Shown piece by piece: positions 34,186-45,235 of a stretch of 64,000 nucleotides of DNA (position 1 is the stretch's first letter; each line of letters opens with the position of its first letter). Source of the DNA: Sphagnum compactum. Its lineage: Eukaryota; Bryophyta; Sphagnopsida; Sphagnales. Below the pieces are notes generated by a model. It searched no databases. It was given only the letters and a program-made list of their open reading frames with translations, and was not told the DNA's origin. The stretch covers positions 12,462,001 to 12,526,000 of the forward strand of contig OZ234501.1 of NCBI GenBank assembly GCA_965153455.1. The letters are read 5' to 3'. The translations under genes were made by a program, and so were the position numbers.

Positions 34186-34440
34186 CCAGTGCTGTGCGGT
34201 TATTTGAATTTTTTAAGAACTGAACTGAACTGAACTGTGCCAGGTTCCAGGAATTTTTTAATTTTTTTTTGGGAAATATTTTCAGAGTCACAGAACCCTT
34301 AAATTGCTCCAGTTGGTTAGTTCTGTGAAAAGAACTCGGAATCAGAAAGAACCAACGGTTTTCATGAAAAGAACCAGCGGTTTGTTCATGCAATTGTTCC
34401 TGAACTGTCCATCCAAGAGTGGTACTTCCTATTGGTGTGA
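34186..34440. repeat. Fragment of CCAGTGTTG..GGTTATT repeat family
   Basis: Starts CCAGTGCTGTGCGGTTATTT, like the reverse complement of the ends at 24763 and 56936. It includes an (AACTG)4 run at about 34217-34237 and GAACCA(A/G)CGGTT words shared with 24.6-24.8 kb. The opposite end was not found. Confidence 0.45.
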
Positions 34441-35210
34441 ACTATGATGATCAGTTTTTTTTTTCTTTGGAGAACTTCATGAGTGGAAGATTTCCTATTT
34501 TTTGAGTGTTGTTGAACCAGTGTTGCCGGATATCACATTTTTAAGGCTTACCTCAGGATACCAATAAGGCATAATTTATTGCAAAAAAAATTAAGAGAGA
34601 GATATGCATAAAAGATTTCAGCAATATATTTGTCAACATGGATATGGATTCAAGTTCAATTTTTTTTCCTTCAATTGAAATGAAAATTTTGTCAGTTGTG
34701 AAAATCAAACTAATTATCAATGCATGTGCAAAGGTTACGCATATTAAAAATCTAGATGATCACAATTTTTTTTTCAATCACACATTGAGTGACTTCACAT
34801 TCCAAAAACGCAGTAACTTGGAGGGAAATTAAACCATAATTCTTTTTAAAACTTTGCCCAAAGCAACACTAGTTTCTTGCCCTAGACACACCCTATTGAA
34901 AATCATCCCAATTAACCCCACACAAAAACTCAACCTTTGCAAAAGTTTTGCCTATATTTAGCTCCTATAAATCAAGGTTGCTTAGAATGACAAGAAATTG
35001 AAAAAAAAACATGCAATCATTGGTTGCTAAAAAGAAATGCAAAAACTTAAGTTGACTAGGAATTTTTGAATACATGTGAAACTTGAATAGTTGTCCATGC
35101 AACTCATTGAAATATTTTACTTATTTGATCAAATCATAATTGTTATTAACCAAAGATGCTTTAGCTTGGTTGTGTGATTTTCAAAACCCACCTTGAACTC
35201 GTATACCTTA
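34441..35210. other. AT-rich intergenic DNA
   Basis: Nothing recognisable beyond a CCAGTGTTG..CGG.TATCA motif near 34518 that recurs near 45872. Confidence 0.4.
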
Positions 35211-35451
35211 CCCTAAGCTCAGTTTCATCATTAAATAATCCTCAAAATAGTGAAATGAAAATTTGAAAATATGAAGTTGACATGTTGAAAATCATCGTAA
35301 TTATCATACATCACATTCTGAATAATTTCACTACTCATATCAAAATATTATAGTAGATGATGGAAATATATATAATTTCAAAATTTTAAGACGAATTCCA
35401 TTTTTTTAAAAATAATTATTTGTTTTGTCAATGTGGAAATTGACCCTAGGC
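35211..35451. mobile_element. Stowaway-like MITE, copy S2 (inverted relative to S1)
   Basis: A 241-bp element flanked by TA (35209-35210 and 35452-35453). Left end CCCTAAGCTCAGTTTC; right end GAAATTGACCCTAGGC. Its reverse complement aligns along the whole of S1, including CATCATCTACTATAATATT-like and GATGATTTTCAACATGTCAA blocks. Non-coding. Confidence 0.82.
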
Positions 35452-35453
35452 TA

Positions 35454-36148
35454 TGGTAGTTACAAGCTACATTGCTACCTCAAATTCCATCTAGTTGCTA
35501 AGTTGCAAACACACACTCTATGTTTGATATGCTATTGATCATTTTTGAGTTTACACATTCAAATGCAAGTGGTTCGCCAACCTATTGACATTTTCAAAGG
35601 TGTTGTTTTCTTTAGCCATTGTGCAAAGCTTAGACCTCAAATCTCTCACAAAGCTCAAACTTCAAACTTCTCAAAAAGCTCACATCTTCTTGAATCTCAA
35701 ACTCCATGTTTAAATGCAAACTTCAAGTCCTCCTTCTCACTTGAAATGCAAAGCTCAAAAGTTCTTGGTTGCTTAAGTGCAATGAAAATCCTCTTTGTCA
35801 AATTAACAAAGTGTGATGTAATAGAAATCTTGATGTTCATAATGAAAAAACCTGAGAAACCCTAAACCATAGATACTAGATATATGCATATGCATGTGCA
35901 TATCCAATAAGATATACTTGTTTAGGAGCCTATACAAGTTTTGCAACAAATATGCATATGTGAAGTGGTCATTATGGATGGATACACATACACATGTAAG
36001 GTTACTTACACATAAACATTATGCCAAGTACCTATATCACTGGATGTGAAAAACTGACCAAAATCAGGATATGGTTTTATAAATGTATGGGCAATTATGC
36101 ATGTTGATATTTGAAATTTTTAGTATATCTGGCAAACACTTGCTCGAA
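35454..36148. other. AT-rich intergenic DNA
   Basis: No gene recognised; a 106-codon plus-strand open frame at 35545-35865 has no family features. Confidence 0.4.
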
Positions 36149-36414
36149 CCAATGTTGTGTGGTTATTTGATTTTATAAAGAACCACCTAGTCCTAGCTAT
36201 TTTCAAAAGCCTTAAAGAATTGGTGATTTTCATGACAGAAATGGTAATTTCATTTTCAGTTATTTGAATTTTTTTCAAAAACAAATTTGAGAATTGTGCT
36301 TATACACCATAACTAGGTCATTGATTTTGTGAGAACTATGATTATGAATCATAAGAACTACATTGATAATTGTCACATGTTTGTTCCAATTTATAATAAC
36401 CACCCAAACCCTGG
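36149..36414. mobile_element. Small inverted-repeat element (CCARTGTTG family)
   Basis: The left end CCAATGTTGTGTGGTTATTT and right end AATAACCACCCAAACCCTGG form imperfect inverted termini around a 266-bp AT-rich, non-coding core. This is the most complete member of a dispersed family with fragments at 24.6-24.8, 34.2-34.4 and 56.8-56.9 kb. A target duplication was not clear. Confidence 0.5.
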
Positions 36415-37435
36415 TTTGAGCTTTGCCATATTGAGGGAGGAGAGGCCAAGGGGGGAGAGCTTTTACATGATGACCTAATACTTGATTAGCTCCTTGTTCC
36501 ACAAGGTGAAGTTAGTTTTGGAGAACATAACATTTTGATGCATGACACCACACACAAATCATTTAGTCATGAATCTAACAAAAAAGGTTCAAAAGTTATC
36601 TTATTTTTCTTTTGTTCTAAACTCCACATGCCAAAGTTTGGAAACAAACATTTTGGATGTACCCCACATGAATCTAAGACAAATACTAACCAATTTTTAA
36701 TTTTCCTCCACATGGCAAAGTTTAATAACAATCACTTTTTTTCATGCATCCCAGACCCACGAATCAATTTGGATCATGAATCTAAACACAACATATAAAT
36801 TGTTTGTACATGAGCTCACAAGTTCACAACTAATCTAGTTTGATAGACAATTTGCTTAATTAAATTTCCCATTGTCGGTCAATTGAGAAATATTATTTTG
36901 GATGAAATTGTCACAATGGCTCACACACAAGCACACACAACACATGGGTCCTTTTTTTTTTCTTTTCATTAGCTGCCTTCATGGCTCTTCTTCTTGTCTC
37001 TCTCTTTTTTTTTCTCTTCTTTTTCTTCTTTGCATTATTGAGTGATTTCTTTATGCATCCTTTACTTTTGGCTTCCCTGTTTTGTCCTCTTTTTCTTTAT
37101 ACTCAGGAGTCATGTCTTGAAGGCCTGTGTGTCTACTCAATGGTGGAGTTTTAATACCAGTAAAGTAGTCAAACCTGTTCAAGCTTTTGCCAGTCAGAAC
37201 TGAGAGAGAAGAAAAATGAAAAATCCATTGATGGAACCAAATCCAAAACCATTGTTCTTTTTTCTTTTTTTCTTTTCTGGAGACTGGGATGTTTTGATGA
37301 ACAATATACACGTGTAAAAAGTGTCACTACACTTTTAAATTATCATTGCTATGTAAATGTATTTCCGTAAGAGAAAACTCAATGAAAATGAGTTGGAAGA
37401 AAGGTTTTTTTATAATATTGGACTATTAGGTAAAA
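36415..37435. other. Intergenic; T-rich and CT-rich low complexity
   Basis: No gene recognised. Long T/CT-rich stretch at 36950-37050. Confidence 0.4.
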
Positions 37436-37503
37436 AGGGCTCCGGTTATGGCGAATAGTAAAGGCACCAATGCACCAAGACTATTTGCACTAACCGGTGC
37501 CCT
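37436..37503. repeat. Strong stem-loop with 24-nt arms
   Basis: Arms 37436-37459 (starting AGGGCTCCGGTTA) and 37480-37503 (ending TAACCGGTGCCCT) match at 20 of 24 positions around a 20-nt loop, with higher GC than the surroundings. It could be a small RNA precursor or the relic of a transposon end. Confidence 0.6.
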
Positions 37504-40500
37504 CTCGCAGGTTACTGGATATAAGCATCCCTCATGAGAATTGAGATGCCCTCATTTCATCCATGAGATTTTTTTTAATGAAATGTTCATCCAAGCAACA
37601 AAGGGTTACCGAAGCATTGGGCCAATGAGAGCCTAGGGTGGCACCTTGTGCTAACTAGTAGGTCCTTTATGAAATTGAGGTCAAAGGGTTATAGGTTGCA
37701 ACTTGTGACTTGACAAGCAATTGGAGCATTGAGATTCTCATGAGGCATGGTTATGATATGAAAAGTACAAAGTGAAGATGAGTGAATCTATGGACTCACA
37801 TTGCAAAATATGTATTAGCTTAGTGTTGCAAGGACTTGTGTTTTTATATTAACATATTAAATTTGATGTCCAAAGAAGATTTGAAAATAGTAAATTGTAT
37901 GTTTCATAGATGAACCAAATTACTCCACATGCAAATTATGTTGTTCAGGTTGGCAAGTTTTGGAAATAATTGTTTTAGAAAATGACCATGTGTAAGAATT
38001 TATACTTTACAAGTGAGTTCTTTGGGGGTGTGTTGGGTGGTATCAATATCAAAAGGGGTGATAACATAGGTGCAAGAATTGGATGTATATCTAATTTGAA
38101 TACCCTTTTGAAGAGCCCTTGGTAAAAACTTTATCAATCATTTTGTCCACACTATGTGTACATGTGGAGCTTTGTATGTGGACTAGGGTTTTGATAGGCT
38201 ATGATGTTTGTTGCCGGCAAACAATTGCAGTTTGAAATGTGTGGAAGGGGACATAAATTATTTACGAACTGATTGAATTGAATATCGCACATGTAAAATT
38301 GCAACCATCATAGTTTTGGGACCTCATATTCATGAAAGATCACAATTACCAGCTTCATGTAAGCATAACAATATCATGGTCCGTTTGCTTTGATGTCAAT
38401 CAAGGTTTAACACGTTCCCTAGATGTTAACCTACATGAGTCGAAAGGATATCCACCTTGGTACTTATAAAACATAACATAGTCACACAACATATCATGTA
38501 CCTAGACAAGGAATCACAAGCACTAAGTGGAGTGGAGGGGGAGCTTATTGCAAGAACTCCTTCCTTCAAGGGCATAAACGAATGTAAAGCACCGCCTCAA
38601 AAGAAATTCAATTGTTCTTGCTCGATACCCAGATGATATCCACTAGATATCATGGGAAAAATGAAAATAAAACAAAATGCCCACGGAATGGGGCATTCCA
38701 CTTTTCAAAACATCTCACCCTTGGCGGAGGAAGAGCTCTGTTTGTAGTGTGCCCTCCAGAGTTCACACTGCACAGTAGAAATTTAAGGGAAGTGTTCAAA
38801 CCATTAATGAATTAATACATTATTATAGGCCTGAAGCTGATGTCCCCTCAAGAGTGACTCTCATGTTATCAATGGCAAAAGAGGTGATCAGTAAGTACTA
38901 GGCTAAGTAGTAAAACTTACCTGGCCAGCTCCTTTGCCACCAAGCAAGCTGGGGGACAAACTTCCAAACAATAGCAACAACAATAGCAACTCCAAAACCA
39001 AGGCATTGAAAGGCTATATATATATATAATATCCATGAATATCTTCTGTGCATTGTGATCCTTGAGACTTGCAAAACTTCAAAAGGCAGCAAACTCATTA
39101 ATTAGTGCAGTTTCGTTTTTGCAACTAATTTTGACCTCTTGGGTTCAGGCATGATTCCCAATGTCTCGAGTCCTGAACTTCCTCTCCCTGACTTCTGGGG
39201 GGTGTTAAAATCTTGCATACCTCTCCTAGTGTAGCTTATTAGGGTATTAGTTATTATAAGCTCACGGTGTTTTTAATGGGTGGTGCTTCTTCAAGCTGTG
39301 CTAGTAGTCAAAGACCCAAATTCCATTGCAGACAGAAAGACAAACACATCCATGAAATGAGTTCACCATAATAATGAAGGCAAGCTGAGGTTGTTGCTGG
39401 AAAAAGCTCTCCTGGAGCCTCGGACCACAATGAAGAGCGCGTGTTTCCTTGGCGCAATCTAAGGAGAAGAAGCTCCAGCACTAGTCCTACATCACAACTC
39501 ATGTAATGATTTTGATCTAGCCTACATGCAGCAGATCAAAATGGGTTGCCACAAAGTCTTCTCAATTGTGCTCACAGGACTGACCAGGTTTTAGGGTTTA
39601 GGGTTTAAGGTTCGCTGATGGGTGCACACCCCATCTCTCTTTATCTCTTTGCACTCATTACGCAGACCGGTTTTGTAGTTCTAATGTGGAATCTTCATGT
39701 AAAGGATCATAAACTGCTGATTCTGGAAACTTTCAAGCATTTTATGCGCCAGAATTGGCTGCTACTTTGAACTTAGTCATTTCTTACCTACCCATGATAA
39801 ACTAGCACTTACCTATTTTGTGGTCTTTCTACATTCAAGGAATGCACTCCTCTTCGTAGAGTACATTCTGCCTCGGATGAGTCACTTGGGGGACGAATGT
39901 GTCGTAGGGGGCACGTTCTCTAGTGCGTAAATGGTACATAGAATCTGCTGGGGCACCTACCATGCTCTCACTTAGGAGCGTCCGGAAGGAAGGTGCTCGC
40001 TTAAGAAATGAAGGCCATGTGACCCAGCACCCATTGAATAGATTAAGTGTGTTAACTGGGGTTAGTTGGCTTGGGGTCAAGAACCCAATGGAAAAAAAAA
40101 TCCCAATCCAATCACCATCCATCCAAATTGGTGCTTGGGTGAAAGGTTTGTTTGTTGTTGTACTAGCTTTGTTGAAGCACCACCTAGCCTTATATATCAT
40201 TACCATGGTAAGAACCCCCGAAATATTAATATTTTTGGATTGTTTCGCAAACATAACAAATGCATCATTCCTTTAATGAAATCTAGGGTTTCCCAGTTCA
40301 AATTTTAACATACATTTGTGGCAAGATTACTCTAAGCCTGACTCAAGAAGGTGAAGGAAGGTACCAGTTTAACTGTAGGTGCTAGTTTAGCATGGCCCCC
40401 TTGTAACTCAATAATAGCCCAAATTTTACCAAACAATAGGCTAGGTTAATATTTTCACTTCTAATTTTTGCAGCCTGGAAGTAGTAATAAAAGAAGTAAA

Positions 40501-42214
40501 AAGGCCACATACAATTTATGTTAGGTACCTATTTGGATTCTAGAGTTTTGGAACTCCTCATTATGTAAAAAACCAACTATGAAAAATTGAACAATTTCAT
40601 GTGCTCCTACACTTCCTCCTATCTTGCTAACTCCCAAAAACAATTACCCAAAATAGAAAAGCATGGGGATATGGGACAAATTGGGATCCACCTCATTTTA
40701 CAAATTTCCTTCAGAAATTGGTAAGCATTAGTTAAAGAAATGCAAAGAGTTAATGGAGTAGTGACAAGAGTCCATGATTTTGGGGGGACACCGCCATTCA
40801 TTCATTCTCTTGATGCCTTTTGCTTGCTAAACTCTTTTGGAAGTCCCTAATTAATTCTCCTCAACATTTTGATGAGTGCACAAAACAATGGGTTTCAATC
40901 CTTTGGTGATTCCAAACACCTAAGTTTTCTTTGGGGTTGTTAAGTGAGTGAGGTTTATTGCCCCTGGTGTTCTTGAGTGTTGGCCCTTGGTTCTGGTGTG
41001 ATGGTTGTTTCTTTTCATTTTGCTATGGTCGTCAAGTCCTGTTTCCTTCCAAAAATAAATAAATAAAATCATAAAATTGGGGTGTTTAAAATTTTTAAGA
41101 AAAATTGAAAGTTGAAGGTTCCAAAGAGTACTTGTTTTAATGCACTCATAAATTGACATAGTGCAACAAATTGAATCCAAAAAATGAATCAAATACTTTT
41201 TTAATGTGACAATAAAGGTCTTCTATTGAATGCTAAATTACAAAAATAAGATTTTTAATGAATTTGGATTTTGAATTTGATGAATTATCCAATGGAAAGT
41301 ACTTTTCTTTCCACCCTGTAAATAATCCCTACAATCAAATGGATATGCCAAGACAAGAAAAAAAATCCCAAGGAAAAAATATCAAAATATGGACAATCTT
41401 CCTCTTCTTGCTCCCTTGTGTTGTATCATCTCAATGTCTTGGATGTTGGGACGTTTTTGTTATAGATTGAGCACCAAGTGACTCACACCAAGCCATTTTG
41501 CTTAAATCCTAATACCAACCAAGGAGCTAACAATAACACGGCTCCAACTCCTTATTCTTTTGGTTTAGTGAATGTGTTTTCTTGCTAAATTACTTACATG
41601 TGTGACAAACAACCCAAGGTTGGTGAACCTAATCCAAAATGGTCAACATGATGAGAAGAAAACAACTTTATATATTCTTGTTTTGTGGGGGGTCACAAGA
41701 AGCTTTTGAATGTCTCATCAAGCCTATGGCAAAAAAGGGGCCACCAATGGGGTTCATTGCATTATGAAATCATAATCATGAATGGCCTTAACAAAAGGGC
41801 ATATGTGATCACTATAAAGATGAAAGACAAATGTATGTGTTGAATATCTCAAGTCACCTCCATCTACACAAATAAGCAAGAAAATACAACTAGTGTAATT
41901 TCAAACCAAATAGACTTTGCAAGCTCACAAGACTCGCCCTATGCCCCAAAAAGATACTATTCCCCTTATAATGTATTGTGTAGCTTGCCATGAAAACTAC
42001 GTCCTAATGTTTTTTCTTTAAATTCTTGAAATCCCCAAAGTCGGCCCTTTAAATTTCGGTCATTTCTAGCGTCCTTTGATTTTGGAACCTCATAATTTTA
42101 ATAAACAAATTTTTTTGGGCATGTAAATATAACATTGTAAAGCTTGTTGTAAATGTTTTTCAATATCATATCAAGTTTTAAACATGATTTGGTTTTTCAA
42201 ATTATTTTATGAAT
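37504..42214. other. Intergenic; no gene recognised
   Basis: Open frames up to 139 codons (for example 39835-40254 minus) show no recognisable domain. It contains a telomere-like run at 39589-39608. Confidence 0.4.
39589..39608 (+). repeat. Telomere-like motif (TTTAGGG)n
   Basis: Nearly three units of the plant telomere heptamer within ordinary intergenic sequence. Confidence 0.85.
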
Positions 42215-42657
42215 TGTCACAACCTTAACTTGGGTGTGTGACCAACTCAAAGGAGGGACAAGTGTCTTCCTCAAGATGAAGGAAGTTGAATGCTTCCAAG
42301 TGGAATAAGGTCAAACAAGAAAATTTTCATGACCCTAACCTTGGATTCATGAAAAAAAAACTAGGAAAATGTCTTGAGACTTAAACATACTCTCACAACT
42401 GTGGAAAGCGCAATTGTGGGGCTCATTTGTTTTGCCATTCTTTCACACTTGTGGGAGTATGTTTGAATGGACAATATTTTAGCTTGCTTTCCTTTTCATG
42501 CCTTCATTCTCTTTGATTGTGAGCCCAAGGTTCAGATCATAATATGTTTCTTGCATAACTTATTTCATTTGGAAGCATCCAACTTCCTTCATCTTGAAAA
42601 AATCATTTTGGTTGTCTCTCCTAGGAGTTGGTCATGCACCGAGTTAAACTTGTGACA
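42215..42657. mobile_element. 443-bp foldback (long inverted repeat)
   Basis: The two halves are near reverse complements. TGTCACAA..TTAACT, TGACCAACTC and AAGATGAAGGAAGTT.GATG from the left recur inverted from 42657 down to about 42520. Inner blocks AAACATACTC(T/C)CACAA also pair. The centre is near 42436 with a spacer of about 30 bp. Non-coding. It fits a MITE or foldback element, and its transcript would form a long hairpin. Confidence 0.8.
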
Positions 42658-43587
42658 TTATTCCTCATTTTCAAAAACATCAATGCCCTCATTGATGTTA
42701 TGGGACTTTATTTGAAATCTTATGGGATTAATTTTCATGAAGTTCAAAATCAAACCTTTCTTTCATGCTTTTGTCACAACCTTCAAACAAGAATTACAAC
42801 ATGAGAGGTTAGGAATTATTTTTGTAAATTTTTGTCCCAACCTTTCAAAAGTTTATGTGATGAATCAACTATATTGATGTTAATCTTTGAAAGCGAATAT
42901 TTGAAATGTGTAACAAAGAAAAAAAATTCTTTTTTATTTACAAACTTAGATTTTATTTATGGACTAGGTAACCAATGGAGGCCCATTGGGTGTTAAAAAT
43001 AACATTGGCATGGGAATGTCAAGGCTATTACTAGTAACCACCAATCTCATGCCAATTACCAAGCATAGTTGGTTGTCGTGAAGATCAAGTAGACCTCAAA
43101 AAGGAAGTCATTCAAATTAGTTGTTGGTAACTTCTTAATTCACTACAATTTTATTTTTTTTGTACCTATCTATCTACCTCCAAATGGATGTATGAAAACT
43201 TCAATTTTCATCCATGAAAAAAGCTATTTTCATATTTTCATCCAAGAAACAATAGGGTTCTGAAAAATGAAAGCTAACATTGATACCTTAAGTTGTGAGG
43301 AGGAAGGTCACTAAAACATTAAGGTCGGAGGAAATGGCTAGTTACTTGTGACTTGACAACCAATCAAGTTGTTGAGATCCTCACTATGGCCAGTTATGTT
43401 TATGTGATAATCCTTGTTATCATTAATAAACATATTCAACCTTCACAATGTGTTGCAACTATGCCAAGTGATGTGTATAATATATATATATATATATGTG
43501 CGTGTATATGCATGTTCTTCATCAATTTTTACCCTTTAACTTAGCCACAAACTTTTGACAAAGGAAGGAAACAAAACTATATACTCT

Positions 43588-43641
43588 TAGTGTTGGGAAG
43601 GTATGGTAACATAACGACAAAGGGCACACTTCCCAACACTA
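43588..43641. repeat. Short perfect inverted repeat
   Basis: TAGTGTTGGGAAG at 43588-43600 and CTTCCCAACACTA at 43629-43641 pair perfectly around 28 nt. The outer part resembles the CAACACTAG ends of the dispersed repeat family. Confidence 0.8.
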
Positions 43642-44894
43642 GTAGTGAGCCATTTGGAAGTTTTTTTCAACAAGCCTAGACTATGCAGTTCCAAATACGG
43701 CTCACACCGCACAAACTTTTACACCTTTCCAAAACTAACTTGATTCCATTGCATGAAAGTTACATAAGGCATATGCCGTCTCACAATTGGTGTCCCTTTA
43801 GAGTAGTAGATGCTAGGGGTTGTCAAAAGGATCACCTGAAGGCTTAGCCTACACATTCTTGTCAAAAAAGGGCTCACATTCTTTATGGCTTGTGATAGAT
43901 AGCCCACTCAATATTTTTGGGTGCTACACTTTTAAATGGCAAGAATTCCTACAAATTGAACAACTTTTCATACTTTTTAGTTTACACCAAGTAGTTTTGG
44001 AGGCTGCTCTAGACTCTAGACTTTGTGATTGCAAACTAAATTTATGCTTATGACAATATTAATACTAATATTAATATTAAGAATATTGTTACGTCCCAAA
44101 AGCCCCAAAAGCTCATAAAGTTTCCAACTTGCCCACAATTCTCATATTGTACTTACTTATATTCATCAACAGACATTTGCATAACTTTGGTATATGTGGT
44201 GGATCCATTAATTTAAATATGGTTTTTATATATTGTCGCTTATGAGAGTCCGAGTCAAACAAGAAGAAGGGTTGTTGTTCCACCATCAATATAAGTCATA
44301 AGGAAAAGGTGGTGTGTAGAACAACTAAAAGACTTATTTGGAAGAAAATAGAAAACAACACTCACAAAACAGTGTGTACCTACAAAAATCACCCGCCCCC
44401 CTCCCCCGCCCTCTCTGCCAAAAGATGCGAGAGAGAGAGTGACAAGACTTGTTTTAGAAGCAATGTTCTCTCTCACTCTCTCTCTCCTTGGACCTTTGGA
44501 AAAAAAATAAGGAAAAATATTCAATTCATTTTCATTTTCACTTAACTCGTGGCAAGTGCATGGGACAATTTCTTTGGGGGGGGGGATGGGGCCACATTAT
44601 GATGCTTGCCATTGAAGAAAACTCTTATCAACCGACAAATATTGTAGTCCAAACCTGACCATTTTATTGCATGTATATATATATATATATATATGGTTCT
44701 TAATAAAGGTACCATCCCAAGTCTTGGACATATTTTTGCAGCTCATGTGTTCAAAGTTTTTCTTTTGTTTTTTAAAGCAAAAGATCTACCAGACCTCATC
44801 TGGTGCACAATCAACCCAAGGGTGGTGTGGAGATAGTGGAATATGTGTAATCTTTGTGTCATGTTTCAATATCCAACTTTTGCAAGTTCAGCTA

Positions 44895-44915
44895 AAAACC
44901 CTAAACCCTAAACCC
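44895..44915 (-). repeat. Telomere-like motif (CCCTAAA)n
   Basis: Three units, AAAACCCTAAACCCTAAACC in part. Confidence 0.85.
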
Positions 44916-45210
44916 ACTCAACCATATAGCATCATAAATAGCCTGCTCTTGTTGTTGATCCCCCTCTCATTTTAATCTTCTTTTCATAACTATCCACAGT
45001 GTTTGTTGTTGGCTTTCAAAAGTCTCACAAAAAAATGAAGCACAAAACCCAAAGTGTGACTGCATTTTTTTTTATAAATTTTTTTTACGGTGTCCAAGGC
45101 AAAAAGCACCACTACATTCAAATAGGAAAAACTGAAGGTGCCAAATCAAAAGTGAAGACAACTATGTTCATAAAATTGAAGCCACCAAAGTGCAAAAGGC
45201 TCAACTATAG

Positions 45211-45235
45211 TATTATTATTATTATTATTATTATT
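45211..45235. repeat. (ATT)n microsatellite
   Basis: Eight units. Confidence 0.95.

Noticed and set aside
39835-40254. 139-codon minus-strand frame
   Set aside because: No domain or splice context recognised, and the plus strand is open over much of the same DNA.
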